A stretch of 64,000 bases of DNA from Pandoraea pnomenusa (GCF_000767615.3 NZ_CP009553.3:2418001-2482000), one strand, 5' to 3'. Numbered from the stretch's first letter, positions 1 through 9,026 are shown. The notes: generated by a model not told the origin, from the letters alone. Numbers and translations: made by a program.

Positions 1-374
1 ACGTGGCGACCATCGATGCCGAGGGATATGTGCAGATCACGGACCGAAGCAAGGACGTCATCAAGTCGGGCGGCGAATGGATCAGTTCGATCGACGTCGA
101 GAACATCGCCATGGCGCATCCGGAAATTCACGAGGCCGCGTGCATCGCCATGCCGCATCCGAAATGGGAGGAGCGGCCGCTGCTCGTGGTCGTACGCAAA
201 CCCGGCTCGTCGCTGTCGCGCGAGGACGTGTTGGCGTTCTATCAGGGGCGCGTCGTGAAGTGGTGGATTCCGGACGACGTCGTCTTCGTCGACGAAATCC
301 CTCACACCGCAACCGGGAAGATGCTCAAGCTCAAACTGCGCGAGAAGTTCCGCGACCATCGCGCGGCGTCTTAG
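1..374 (+). CDS. Fatty-acyl-CoA ligase (AMP-forming), C-terminal end only
   Basis: This is the last ~124 residues of an ANL-superfamily acyl-CoA synthetase that activates a carboxylic acid to its CoA thioester through an acyl-adenylate; the gene enters from the left edge. The C-terminal subdomain is clear: the hinge/A8 motif [16 protein letters not shown] near residue 15 and the A10 catalytic-lysine motif [15 protein letters not shown] near residue 100. The sequence resembles medium/long-chain ligases of the 540-550-residue class. The substrate cannot be judged from this fragment. It is followed by a 262-bp gap and then a Liv-type importer and a beta-oxidation enzyme, so a shared role in uptake and activation of a carboxylate is plausible but inferred. 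Confidence 0.9.
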   Translation, partial: VATIDAEGYVQITDRSKDVIKSGGEWISSIDVENIAMAHPEIHEAACIAMPHPKWEERPLLVVVRKPGSSLSREDVLAFYQGRVVKWWIPDDVVFVDEIPHTATGKMLKLKLREKFRDHRAAS

Positions 375-560
375 CTTCGACGCTCGCGTCGCGTCCCGGC
401 CGGCGCCCGTCGGCCCGGGGCATAGGCCATGGCAGCCAGGGTGGCGGCGTGCCCCGACCGGGGCTGGGAAAGCGCCGAGCGCTGCCTCGGACGCATCCGA
501 AATCCTGTAATGGCGGCGCTTTTCGCGCGATTCGTCAGCGGTCGCCGCGTCCGTCCCCTC

Positions 561-566
561 TATAAT
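561..566 (+). promoter_or_regulatory. Candidate -10 box (TATAAT) for the livHMGF leader
   Basis: A perfect TATAAT lies about 70 bp before the livH start in an otherwise GC-rich gap. No good -35 hexamer is seen 16-18 bp upstream, so this is a candidate only. A start near 573 would put the hairpin at 586-608 inside the leader RNA. Confidence 0.45.
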
Positions 567-585
567 GTCAGCCTGAAATTTCCCC

Positions 586-612
586 GACGCGGCGGCTTCT
601 GCCGCGTCTTTT
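586..612 (+). terminator. Terminator/attenuator-like hairpin in the livH leader
   Basis: GACGCGGC (586-593) and GCCGCGTC (601-608) form a perfect 8-bp stem with a 7-nt loop, followed at once by TTTT. It sits between the TATAAT at 561 and the livH start at 637. It may end a very short transcript, attenuate liv transcription, or be the terminator of the upstream ligase gene. Its position downstream of a consensus -10 favours attenuation, but that is inference. Confidence 0.5.
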
Positions 613-636
613 CCTGACGATTCCGAAGGAGACGCA

Positions 637-1590
637 GTGCATCTGCTGAGTGCCACCGCCGGCCTCGTACTCGTGAATGGGGTGAGCTATGGCTTGCTGC
701 TATTCATGCTGTCCAGCGGACTCACGCTCATCTTCAGCATGCTGGGGGTGCTGAACTTCGCGCATGCGAGCTTCTACATGCTGGGCGCGTACTTTGCTTA
801 CGCGCTGTCGGCGCGGATCGGGTTCTGGGCGGCGCTGATCGCGGCGCCGCTGCTCGTCGGCGCTGTCGGGGCATTGTTCGAGCGCAGCGTGCTTCGGCGG
901 CTACGGGCGCGCGGCGTGCTGGCGGAGTTGCTCGCCACGTTCGGGCTGGCCTACGTCGTGGTCGAGCTGGTGCAGTTGGCGTGGGGGCGTGGTCCGGTGG
1001 ACTATGCCGTGCCGGCCGTTCTCGACGGGACCCTGATCGGCATCGCGGGGGTGGCGGTGCCTGCCTACCGATTGTTCCTGATGCTGCTGGCGTGCGCGAT
1101 TGCGCTTCTGGTGTGGGGGACGCTGCGTGCCACGCGCGCCGGGCTCGTGCTTCAGGCCGCGCTGTCGCAGCCCGCGATGACGCAGGCGCTCGGCTACGAC
1201 GTGCCCGCGCTATACACGGGCGTGTTCGCCTGCGGCGCGGCGCTGGCGGCGCTCGCCGGCGCGGCAGGCGGCAATGTGCTCGTCACCGAACCGGGGATGG
1301 CGGCAACGGTGGGCAGTGTCGTGTTCGTGGTGGTGGTGGTCGGCGGGCTCGGATCGTTGGGCGGGGCTTTCGTGGCATCGCTGCTCATCGGGCTGTTGCA
1401 AACGTGGGCCGTCACGAGCGATGCGAGCCTGGTGGCGTGGTGGCCCTCGGCGCAGGCGGGCGCGCTCGCCCCCCTGGCACCCCTCGCGCGCCTGAGCGTG
1501 GCGCAGCTCGCGCCCGCGGTGCCATATCTGTTGATGGTGGCGGTGCTTTTGTGGCGCCCGCGCGGGCTTGCTGGCGTGCGGGAGGGATGA
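637..1590 (+). CDS. livH: Branched-chain amino acid-type ABC transporter permease (LivH family)
   Basis: A 317-residue, very hydrophobic inner-membrane permease of the LivH family, one half of the membrane channel of a HAAT importer. The N-terminal stretch (SGLTLIFSMLGVLNFAHASFYMLGAY, here read in two parts) is the family signature, and the C-terminal third has the conserved glycine-rich segment VVGGLGSLGGAFVASLLIG. The GTG start at 637 is chosen for the AAGGAGA ribosome site at 625-631. Its end overlaps the livM start (ATGA type), so the two are translationally coupled. Substrate is uncertain: LivH-type permeases also carry urea, amides and aromatic acids, and no binding-protein gene is visible here. 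Confidence 0.88.
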   Translation: MHLLSATAGLVLVNGVSYGLLLFMLSSGLTLIFSMLGVLNFAHASFYMLGAYFAYALSARIGFWAALIAAPLLVGAVGALFERSVLRRLRARGVLAELLATFGLAYVVVELVQLAWGRGPVDYAVPAVLDGTLIGIAGVAVPAYRLFLMLLACAIALLVWGTLRATRAGLVLQAALSQPAMTQALGYDVPALYTGVFACGAALAALAGAAGGNVLVTEPGMAATVGSVVFVVVVVGGLGSLGGAFVASLLIGLLQTWAVTSDASLVAWWPSAQAGALAPLAPLARLSVAQLAPAVPYLLMVAVLLWRPRGLAGVREG

Positions 1591-2852
1591 TGCGGGACAT
1601 CTCCCTGGTCGCCGCTCCGATCGCGCGTCGAGCCATCGCGTGGGTGTGCTTCGCGGCGGTCCTCGGCGTTGCCCCCTGGTGCTTTCCTTCCGACGCCGCC
1701 CTGACACTCATGACGCAAATGGGAACGGCGGCGATTCTCGCGCTGTCGTTCAATCTGCTGCTCGGGACGACGGGACTGTTGAGCTTCTGCCACGCGACCT
1801 ATGCCGGCGTGGGCGCCTACGCCGCGGTGTGGTGCATGAATCGTATCGGCTTGCAGGGCTGGCCCGTCTCGATGGCGCTGGTGCCGCTTGCGGGCGCATT
1901 CGCCGGAGGCATTGCGGGCGCCACGTTGGGCTTTGTCACCACGCGTCGCGCCGGCATGACGTTCGCCATGATTACGCTGGGCGTCGCGGAACTCGTCTGG
2001 GTGATGGCCGCCATGCTGCCTGAGTGGTTCGGCGGCGAGCGCGGCATACCGACGGACAGAACGCTCGGCGCGGCTTGGTTCGGTGTGACGTTCGCGACGC
2101 AGCGCGAAGTCTACGGGCTGGTCGCGTTCTGGTGGTTCGTCTGCGCCACGCTGATGTACGGCGTGACACGCACGCCGCTGGGGTTTCTTGCGCGCGCCGT
2201 ACGGGATAACGACGGGCGGGTCGCGTTTCTCGGACAGTCGCCGGCCGCGGTGCGCTACCGCATGCAGATCATCGCGGCGGCGTTCGCCGGTCTGGCCGGC
2301 GCGCTGGGTGCGCTGAATTTCGAACTGGTCAGCGCCGATACGTTCAGCCTCGAGCGCTCGGGCGTCGTGCTCGTCTTCACGGTGCTCGGCGGTGCGGCCT
2401 ACTTCGTCGGACCCATGATAGGCGCCGTGATCGGGGTGTTGGCGACCGTGGTGCTCGCCACATTCACACGGGCGTGGCAGCTCTACGTAGGGCTGGGGTT
2501 TCTCGCCGTGGTGATCTTCGCGCCCGGCGGCGTCGCGGGGCTGATGGCGGCGCACGTGCAGGCGTGGCGTTGCGGCGCGGTACGTCGGCTGTGGAAGCCC
2601 TATGCCGGGGTTTGCGTCGGCATGGCGCTGTTTGCCGGCGGCCTGGTCGCGATTGTCGAGATGACCTACGGTTCGCGTCTGGCGGCCGACGCCGGGGTGT
2701 CGGCGAACGGCGGCGCGAGCACACCCGGCGCAGGCGCATGGGCGCTGGCCGCGCTGGCGGCCGTGGCCGGGCTGGCGGTGCTTGTGCGCACGGGGGCTCG
2801 ATTGCGTCGCGCGGTGGCCGCTTTGCGCATGTCGGCGCAGGAGGGGCGATGA
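1587..2852 (+). CDS. livM: Branched-chain amino acid-type ABC transporter permease (LivM family)
   Basis: The partner permease, 421 residues, with about nine or ten hydrophobic segments. Family features include the N-terminal LSFNLLLGTTGLLSFCHATY and the middle FLARAVRDNDGRVAFLG loop that contacts the ATPase. The ATG at 1587 (a second ATG follows at 1590) overlaps the livH stop by 4 bp. The frame stays open far upstream of this start, but that part is only a shadow of livH. The C-terminal ~80 residues add an extra hydrophobic helix and a Gly/Ala-rich linker beyond a typical LivM core. The last bases overlap the next gene start at 2849. Confidence 0.86.
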   Translation: MMRDISLVAAPIARRAIAWVCFAAVLGVAPWCFPSDAALTLMTQMGTAAILALSFNLLLGTTGLLSFCHATYAGVGAYAAVWCMNRIGLQGWPVSMALVPLAGAFAGGIAGATLGFVTTRRAGMTFAMITLGVAELVWVMAAMLPEWFGGERGIPTDRTLGAAWFGVTFATQREVYGLVAFWWFVCATLMYGVTRTPLGFLARAVRDNDGRVAFLGQSPAAVRYRMQIIAAAFAGLAGALGALNFELVSADTFSLERSGVVLVFTVLGGAAYFVGPMIGAVIGVLATVVLATFTRAWQLYVGLGFLAVVIFAPGGVAGLMAAHVQAWRCGAVRRLWKPYAGVCVGMALFAGGLVAIVEMTYGSRLAADAGVSANGGASTPGAGAWALAALAAVAGLAVLVRTGARLRRAVAALRMSAQEGR

Positions 2853-3676
2853 AGCGCGCGACGAAACACGCGACGACCGCCGCGACGCCCGCACCAGTGC
2901 TCAGCATCCGTGGGCTGCACAAGTCGTTCGGCCGGACGCAGGTGTTGTGCGGTGTCGATCTGACGCTGACGGCCGGGGAGCGTCTGGCCATCATCGGACC
3001 GAACGGCGCTGGCAAAAGTACCTTGTTCGACGTGATTACCGGCCGAACGCACGCCGACAAGGGCCGTGTTCTGCTGCACGATCGCGACGTCACCGGGCGC
3101 GCGCCGCACGTCATCAGTCGTCGCGGGCTGTCGCGCAGTTTTCAGACGTCGCAGTTGTTCGGACACATGAGCGTGATCGACCATCTGCGTTGCGCGGGAC
3201 TTTGGCCGAGCGGCCACCGCTACACCTTCTGGCGGCGCATGCGTGGACTTGACGACGTGACACGGCGCAGCGAAGCCTGGCTGGCGCGCCTTGGACTGGA
3301 GGCTCGGCGCGACGTGCCGGCGGGCGCGTTGAGTTATGCGGAACAGCGCGTGCTCGAAGTCGGGATGTGCGCGGCGTCGGCGGGCAGCGTGATGTTGCTC
3401 GACGAGCCGACCGCCGGGATGAGTCAGTCGGAGTCCGCGCGCATGGTGGCGCTCATTGCGGAACTGAGCCGCGGGCGAGCATTGCTGATGATCGAGCACG
3501 ACATGCGGGTGGTTTTCTCGCTGGCGGACCGAATCGCCGTGCTCGCGCGAGGCGCGGTCATCGCCTGCGACACGCCGGAGCGAATTCGTCAGCATCCGGA
3601 TGTTCGTACCGCGTATCTGGGCGAATATGCCGACGCGCTCGGACCCGCCGGCGCCGGGGAGGCCCGCGATGCTTGA
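2849..3676 (+). CDS. livG: ABC transporter ATP-binding protein (LivG family)
   Basis: A 275-residue ATPase energising the Liv-type importer. Visible motifs are Walker A GPNGAGKST (residues ~50-58), the Q-loop region SFQTSQLF, Walker B VMLLDEPT and the switch histidine in LLMIEHDM. The ABC signature reads LSYAEQ in place of LSGGQ; degenerate signatures are usual in LivG proteins. About 15 extra residues precede the first strand. The start at 2849 overlaps livM by 4 bp (ATGA) with GGAGGGG just upstream, and the 3' end overlaps livF by 8 bp. Confidence 0.87.
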   Translation: MKRATKHATTAATPAPVLSIRGLHKSFGRTQVLCGVDLTLTAGERLAIIGPNGAGKSTLFDVITGRTHADKGRVLLHDRDVTGRAPHVISRRGLSRSFQTSQLFGHMSVIDHLRCAGLWPSGHRYTFWRRMRGLDDVTRRSEAWLARLGLEARRDVPAGALSYAEQRVLEVGMCAASAGSVMLLDEPTAGMSQSESARMVALIAELSRGRALLMIEHDMRVVFSLADRIAVLARGAVIACDTPERIRQHPDVRTAYLGEYADALGPAGAGEARDA

Positions 3677-4430
3677 GCTGATCGACGTCCGTGCGGGGTA
3701 TGGAGGAAGCCGTGTCCTGCACGGCGTCACGATGCGAGTGGGTCCCGGGGAGATCGTGGCGGTGCTCGGCCGCAACGGCGCAGGGCGCTCCACGTTGGCC
3801 AGGGCGATCATGGGGCAAGTGCCGCGAGAGGGTGAAATTCGCTGGCAAGGACGATCGCTGGTCTCGCTCGCGCCGCATCGAATCGCACGCTTGGGCATTG
3901 GCTACGTGCCGGAGACGCGCGATGTCTTCGCACCCCTGACGGTGACGCAGAATCTGCTGCTGGGCCAGCGGGCAAGTCGCGGGCTGTTGGGAGGATGGGG
4001 ACGTCTGCGCGCAGGGCGGCAGCGCTCGGGTGAGGCCATTGCGAATGAGCGTCGTGCGCTTACACTCGCGCAGGCATTCGAGCGGTTCGAGGAGCTCGCC
4101 CCGCGCCGGGACACGCCGGCGGGGGCGCTCTCCGGCGGCGAGCAACAGCTGCTCGCGCTGTGTCGGGCCATGATGGCCGGGCCGTCGTTGCTGATCGTTG
4201 ATGAGCCGACCGAAGGTCTGGCGCCTCGTGTCGTCGCGCGAATCGGGCGAATCCTCACGGATCTTCGGGCCACTGGCGTGGCGATCCTGCTGATCGAACA
4301 GAAGCTGTCGCTCGCGCTCACGTGTGCGCAACGGGTTGCGGTCATGGGCCGAGGCGCGCTCGTCTTCGAGGGCGAGCCGGAAGCGCTGGTCGCCGCGCCC
4401 GCGGTCCGGCGCGAATGGCTCGAGGTCTAG
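3669..4430 (+). CDS. livF: ABC transporter ATP-binding protein (LivF family), Arg in Walker A
   Basis: The second ATPase of the importer, 253 residues. It has the ABC signature LSGGEQQ, Walker B LLIVDEPTEGLAP and the LivF-typical LLIEQKL switch region (glutamine follows Glu where most ABC proteins have His nearby). The Walker A motif reads GRNGAGRST: the usual lysine that binds the beta/gamma phosphates is arginine (codon CGC at 3786-3788). I believe similar variants occur in some LivF proteins, so the gene need not be dead. It is the last gene of the operon; an 89-bp gap follows. Confidence 0.86.
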   Translation: MLELIDVRAGYGGSRVLHGVTMRVGPGEIVAVLGRNGAGRSTLARAIMGQVPREGEIRWQGRSLVSLAPHRIARLGIGYVPETRDVFAPLTVTQNLLLGQRASRGLLGGWGRLRAGRQRSGEAIANERRALTLAQAFERFEELAPRRDTPAGALSGGEQQLLALCRAMMAGPSLLIVDEPTEGLAPRVVARIGRILTDLRATGVAILLIEQKLSLALTCAQRVAVMGRGALVFEGEPEALVAAPAVRREWLEV

Positions 4431-4519
4431 CGCTGCGCTAGAATCGAACGATCGTATTGCTGCGGCCTGCGTGCTCGCGGCACCCCCAACGAACGGACAA
4501 TACAAGGATAGAGACAACG

Positions 4520-6616
4520 ATGAGCACGGCTTACGAGATTCGCGACGGCATAGCGGTCATTACGCTGGAGAATCCCCCGGTCAACGGCCTGGGACATGCG
4601 ACCCGCGCGGGTATCGCCCAAGGGCTGGCCAGCGCCCAGGCCGACGCGCAGGTGCGAGCCATCGTGCTGATCGGTGCCGGCAAGGCATTTTCCGGCGGGG
4701 CAGATATCCGCGAGTTCAATACGCCGAAGGCCACGCAAAGTCCGCTGCTGGTGGACGTGATTGCCGCGCTCGACGCCTGCACCAAACCCGTGGTTGCCGC
4801 GGTCCATGCCGTCGCCATGGGCGGCGGTCTGGAGCTGGCATTGGCGTGTCACTACCGGGTGGCGCTGCCTGGGGCGCAGATCGCATTGCCGGAAGTCAAG
4901 CTCGGGCTGTTGCCTGGCGCGGGCGGCACACAACGACTGCCGCGCGCCATCGGTGTCGCACGTGCGCTCGACATGGTCGTGACGGGCCGCGTGGTGAAGT
5001 CGGAAGCCTTGGTCGGCACGCTCTTTTCGAAACTGTTCGAGGGCTCGCATGACGACCTGCTGACTGGCGCCATTGCCTTCGCCAATGACGTGGCCGCGCG
5101 CGGCGAGACGTTGCCGAGGTTGCGCGATGTCGCGATCGACGACCCAGACGGCGCCGCGAAAGCGGCCATCGACGCCGCGAGAGAGAAAGTCCAGCGAGAG
5201 CAACCGCACTTTCCTGCCCCACATAAATGCGTGGCGGCCGTGGAGGCGGCACTGTCGCGTGCGTTCGACGACGGCGTGAAGTTCGAGCGCGAGTGTTTCT
5301 TGGCACTGGTCAGCTCGCCCGAGTCCAAGGCCTTGCGTCATGCCTTTCTCGGCGAACGCGCGGCGGGCAAGATCGCGGATGTGCCGGACGATACGCCGGT
5401 GCGCACGATCGAGCGCGTGGCCGTGATCGGCGCCGGCACGATGGGCGGCGGCATTGCCATGACGTTCGCCAATGCGGGACTCCCGGTCACGCTCGTCGAT
5501 ACGACCGACGCCGCACTGGCGCGCGGTCTCGAGACGATGCGCGGTAACTATGCGCGTGCCGTCACGCGCGGCAAGCTCGCTGCCGATGAGGCGGACAAGC
5601 GCCTGGCCCGCATTCACGGCAGCACGGATTTCGCGGCGGTCGCCGACGCCGACCTGATCGTCGAGGCGGTCTTCGAGGACATGGCGATCAAGCAGGTCGT
5701 CTTTCGCGAGCTCGACAAGGTGGCCAAACCCGGCGCGATTCTCGCATCGAACACGTCGACGCTCGATCTCGACGCGCTCGCGCGGACCACGTCGCGGGCG
5801 CATGACGTGGTCGGTATGCATTTCTTCAGCCCGGCCCACGTGATGCGTCTGCTCGAAGTGGTGCGCGGCGCCGACACAGCCAAAGACGTGCTGGCCACCG
5901 TCATGAAGCTCGCCAAGCGAATCGGCAAGTTGGCCGTGGTGGCACGTGTGTGTGACGGTTTCATCGGCAATCGCATGCTCGAGCCGTACTTCAAACAGTC
6001 GCAGTGGATGGTCGAGCAGGGCGCAACGCCCGCGCAGGTCGACGCCGCCATCGAGCGGTTCGGCTTCGCGATGGGGCCGTTCCGAACCAGCGATCTGGCC
6101 GGCAACGATGTCAGTTGGGCGATTCGCAAGCGACGTCACGCCGAGCATCCCGACATTGCATATCCGAAGATCGCCGACGTGCTGTGCGAGGCCGGCCGGT
6201 ACGGACAGAAGACGCACGCTGGCTGGTATGACTACGCCGAGGGTGACCGCACACCGCGCGAATCGGCAAAGGTGGCGCAGATGCTCGACGACTACCGCAG
6301 CGCGAACGGTATCGCCCCACGTGTCTTTTCCGACGAAGAGATCGTGGATCGCCTGGTCTACGCGCTTGTGAACGAAGGCGCCAAAGTGCTGGCCGATGGA
6401 ACGGCGGCTCGCGCGTCCGACATCGACATGGTGTATCTGAATGGTTATGGGTTCCCGCTCTGGCGCGGCGGTCCGATGCTCTATGCCGACAGCATTGGCC
6501 TCGAGAACGTGCTGGCACGTGTGCGCGAATTCGCCCAGGGCGAGCATGGCGAAGATTGGACCCCGGCGACGCGACTCGTCGAACTGGCCGAGGCGGGCAA
6601 GCGCTTTAATGGTTGA
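4520..6616 (+). CDS. Bifunctional enoyl-CoA hydratase / 3-hydroxyacyl-CoA dehydrogenase
   Basis: A 698-residue fusion of beta-oxidation steps two and three. Residues ~1-190 are a crotonase domain with both catalytic glutamates in place (GGGLELALAC and LPEVKLGLLPGAGGTQ). Residues ~295-480 are an NAD-binding hydroxyacyl-CoA dehydrogenase domain (VAVIGAGTMGGGIAMTF, catalytic His in VVGMHFFSPAHVM), followed by one or two C-terminal HCDH domains (ASDIDMVYLNGYGFPLWRGG). Length and architecture match FadJ/peroxisomal-type multifunctional proteins. No thiolase is adjacent. The ATG at 4520 follows AAGGA at 4504. A TAGAAT at 4439 may be its -10 box. Confidence 0.92.
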   Translation: MSTAYEIRDGIAVITLENPPVNGLGHATRAGIAQGLASAQADAQVRAIVLIGAGKAFSGGADIREFNTPKATQSPLLVDVIAALDACTKPVVAAVHAVAMGGGLELALACHYRVALPGAQIALPEVKLGLLPGAGGTQRLPRAIGVARALDMVVTGRVVKSEALVGTLFSKLFEGSHDDLLTGAIAFANDVAARGETLPRLRDVAIDDPDGAAKAAIDAAREKVQREQPHFPAPHKCVAAVEAALSRAFDDGVKFERECFLALVSSPESKALRHAFLGERAAGKIADVPDDTPVRTIERVAVIGAGTMGGGIAMTFANAGLPVTLVDTTDAALARGLETMRGNYARAVTRGKLAADEADKRLARIHGSTDFAAVADADLIVEAVFEDMAIKQVVFRELDKVAKPGAILASNTSTLDLDALARTTSRAHDVVGMHFFSPAHVMRLLEVVRGADTAKDVLATVMKLAKRIGKLAVVARVCDGFIGNRMLEPYFKQSQWMVEQGATPAQVDAAIERFGFAMGPFRTSDLAGNDVSWAIRKRRHAEHPDIAYPKIADVLCEAGRYGQKTHAGWYDYAEGDRTPRESAKVAQMLDDYRSANGIAPRVFSDEEIVDRLVYALVNEGAKVLADGTAARASDIDMVYLNGYGFPLWRGGPMLYADSIGLENVLARVREFAQGEHGEDWTPATRLVELAEAGKRFNG

Positions 6617-6697
6617 CCGGTGCTTGGCAACTGCTGATCCATACGATGTCGGGCGACGGGTTCGCCGGATCGACGTGACGCTATCGCGGGACGGCAG

Positions 6698-7318
6698 ATG
6701 AGGGATGTGGAAATGAAACCGATGGACGAAGTGCTGCTCGTGATCGACGTGCAGAACGATTTCATGCCGGGTGGGGCATTGGCGGTGCCGAACGGTCACG
6801 AAGTGGTGCCGGTGATCAACGGACTCGCGAGTCGGTTCGCGCATGTGGTGCTCACGCAGGACTGGCACCCGGCGGGGCATGTCTCGTTTGCGCGCAACCA
6901 CGCGGGGCGACAACCGTTCGAGACGATCGCGCTGCCATACGGCGAGCAGGTGCTGTGGCCGGCGCATTGCGTGCAGGACACGCACGGCGCGGCATTACAT
7001 GCGGATCTTGATATTCCGCACGCGCAGGCCGTGGTGCGCAAGGGCTATCACGCAAATGTCGACAGCTACTCCGCTTTTCTCGAGGCGGATCGACGTACGC
7101 CGACGGGACTGGCCGGATACCTGCGCGAGAAGGGTGTGCGGCGCGTGCATTGCGTCGGTCTCGCGACGGACTTCTGTGTGGCGTGGAGCGCGCTCGACGC
7201 GCGGGCGGCAGGCTTCGACGTCTGCGTGATCGAGCACGCGTGCCGGGCGATCGATCTCAATGGTTCGCTGGCCAGCGCGTGGGCGTCGCTTGCCGCGGCA
7301 GGGGTATCGCGGGAGTAA
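6698..7318 (+). CDS. pncA: Nicotinamidase (pyrazinamidase family)
   Basis: Hydrolyses nicotinamide to nicotinate for NAD salvage in the cytoplasm. The catalytic triad is visible: Asp in VIDVQNDFMPGGAL, Lys in VVRKGYHANVDSYSAF, and Cys in GLATDFCVAWSALDA. The metal ligands lie in TQDWHPAGHVSF. At 206 residues it has normal length. Two starts are possible, 6698 and an in-frame ATG at 6713; the latter follows a purine-rich stretch and gives a more typical N-terminus. It stands alone, 80 bp after the beta-oxidation gene. Confidence 0.92.
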   Translation: MRDVEMKPMDEVLLVIDVQNDFMPGGALAVPNGHEVVPVINGLASRFAHVVLTQDWHPAGHVSFARNHAGRQPFETIALPYGEQVLWPAHCVQDTHGAALHADLDIPHAQAVVRKGYHANVDSYSAFLEADRRTPTGLAGYLREKGVRRVHCVGLATDFCVAWSALDARAAGFDVCVIEHACRAIDLNGSLASAWASLAAAGVSRE

Positions 7319-7468
7319 AAAGGGCCAGCGGGCCAGCGGGCCGGGGGTAGGGCGCATTGCGCGTGGCGACGACGATGGAAGGCATGACAGGCGCTGCGTG
7401 CAAGGTGCAGGGCTGTTAGGGGACAATGTGATGATGAACAAACAATTTCGGCAGTTCCGGAGTGCCCT

Positions 7469-7909
7469 ATGAGCGCGGTGACGATCCACTCGGGCTTTAT
7501 CGATCTTCTCGGTATTGAATTGGTGCGCGCCGAGGATGGCGCGTCGGAGTTGCGTTTGCCGCTCGCACCGAAGCATCTCAACAGCTGGGAAGTGATGCAC
7601 GGCGGCGTGACGATGGCGCTGCTCGACGTGGCGCTGAGCACGGCGAGCCGCAGCGTGGCGCCAGAGGGCACGGGGGTGGTCACCATCGAGATGAAGACGA
7701 GCTTCATGCAGCCGGGCTCCGGCGAAATGCGCGCCTACGGTCGCTTGCTGCATCGTTCGACCACGATGGCCTATTGCGAAGGCGAAGTGCGCGATGCGAA
7801 CGGAAAGCTGGTGGCCAAGGCGATGGGTACGTTCAAGTATCTGCGACGCCTCGCGGTAGGGCGCGACGTGCGCGAGCAACGCCGGCCGAGCGAGCCGCGA
7901 GGCGACTGA
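7469..7909 (+). CDS. PaaI-type hotdog thioesterase
   Basis: A 146-residue single hotdog-fold protein of the PaaI/YdiI type, expected to hydrolyse small or aromatic acyl-CoA thioesters as a homotetramer. The central-helix region is recognisable in NSWEVMHGGVTMALLDVALS, where the HGG motif and acidic residue mark the active site. The core ends near FKYLRR and is followed by a short basic tail. GGAG at 7458 supports the start. With acyl-CoA enzymes upstream a CoA-related function fits, but the substrate is unknown. Confidence 0.85.
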   Translation: MSAVTIHSGFIDLLGIELVRAEDGASELRLPLAPKHLNSWEVMHGGVTMALLDVALSTASRSVAPEGTGVVTIEMKTSFMQPGSGEMRAYGRLLHRSTTMAYCEGEVRDANGKLVAKAMGTFKYLRRLAVGRDVREQRRPSEPRGD

Positions 7910-7968
7910 CCGGCAGTATTGGTCTGGTGAAGCGTGCCGCAAAGCGCGCAGGACACGGAGGAAATGCC

Positions 7969-8964
7969 ATGACGATCAACCGTCAGATTCTGCTGGTTTC
8001 GCGCCCGAAGGGCGAAGCCACGCTCGACAATTTTCACCTCGCGGCCCCCGAGCTGCCGGAATTGGGAGAGGGCCAGGTGCTGGTCCGTAATTTCTATCTG
8101 TCGCTCGACCCGTACATGCGGGGCAGGATGAACGACACCAGGTCGTATGCGCCGCCGCAACCGCTCGATACCGTGATGATCGGTGCAACGGTCGGCGAAG
8201 TGATCGAATCGCGCCATCCCGACTGGCAGCCGGGCGATGCGGTTTCCGCGATGTTCGGCTGGCAGGAGTACGGCATCTCGGACGGCAGCAATCTTCAGCG
8301 ACTTCGCGACTCGCGCGTGCCGATGAGCGTGTATCTCGGGGCGGCCGGCATGCCGGGTGTGACGGCCTGGTACGGCCTGAGCCGCATCATCTGCCCGAAG
8401 CCCGGGGAGACCGTGGCGGTGAGTGCGGCGTCGGGCGCGGTGGGCAGTGTCGTGGGGCAACTCGCCAAACGCGCCGGATGCCGCGTGGTCGGGATCGCCG
8501 GCGGCGAACAGAAGTGCAACTATGTTGTGCAGACACTCGGCTTCGACGCCTGTGTCGACTACAAGGCCGGCAACATCGACGAAGCGCTGCGCGCGGCGGC
8601 GCCGGACGGTATCGACGGATACTTCGAGAACGTCGGCGGCGAGGTATTCGACGCCGTCATGCGCAACCTCAACGCCCATTCGCGCATTGCGCTGTGCGGC
8701 ATGATCTCGGGCTACAACGGCGCGCCGATTCCGATGAAGTATCCGGCGCTGCTGCTCACGAACCGGGTCCGCCTCGAAGGCTTCATCGTGACCGAGCACA
8801 TGGACGTCTGGCCGCAGGCGCTCAGGGAACTCACGGATGCCATCGCCGCCGGAGAACTGCGCTACCGCGAGACGATCACGCAAGGCATCGAGAACGCGCC
8901 GGCCGCGTTTCTCGGCCTGCTCAAGGGCGAGAACTTCGGCAAGCAGATCGTGAGACTGGTGTAG
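7969..8964 (+). CDS. NADP-dependent medium-chain reductase, zinc-independent (YncB/CurA type)
   Basis: A 331-residue quinone-reductase/prostaglandin-reductase-like enzyme that uses NADPH to reduce the double bond of alpha,beta-unsaturated carbonyls. Features: the N-terminal GroES-like domain with SLDPYMRGRMND, the cofactor loop VSAASGAVGSVVGQLAK near residue 150, and YFENVGGEVFDAV. The zinc-binding cysteines of alcohol dehydrogenases are absent, as in this subfamily. The ATG at 7969 is placed by GGAGGA a few bases upstream; the frame is open further upstream but overlaps the thioesterase gene. Physiological substrate unknown. Confidence 0.88.
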   Translation: MTINRQILLVSRPKGEATLDNFHLAAPELPELGEGQVLVRNFYLSLDPYMRGRMNDTRSYAPPQPLDTVMIGATVGEVIESRHPDWQPGDAVSAMFGWQEYGISDGSNLQRLRDSRVPMSVYLGAAGMPGVTAWYGLSRIICPKPGETVAVSAASGAVGSVVGQLAKRAGCRVVGIAGGEQKCNYVVQTLGFDACVDYKAGNIDEALRAAAPDGIDGYFENVGGEVFDAVMRNLNAHSRIALCGMISGYNGAPIPMKYPALLLTNRVRLEGFIVTEHMDVWPQALRELTDAIAAGELRYRETITQGIENAPAAFLGLLKGENFGKQIVRLV

Positions 8965-9026
8965 GCGCGCGGCACATCGGGCGCCCCGGCGTCATGGCGC
9001 GCCCGATGTAATGCAGCGAAGGTGCA

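Noticed and set aside
1194-2894. A 566-codon minus-strand open frame across livH and livM
   Set aside because: Basic, low-complexity translation, no motifs, and the plus-strand permeases are unmistakable.
4427-6985. An 852-codon open frame on the minus strand opposite the beta-oxidation gene
   Set aside because: Arg/His-rich translation with no family resemblance; it mirrors the codon bias of the strong plus-strand gene, a typical GC-rich shadow.
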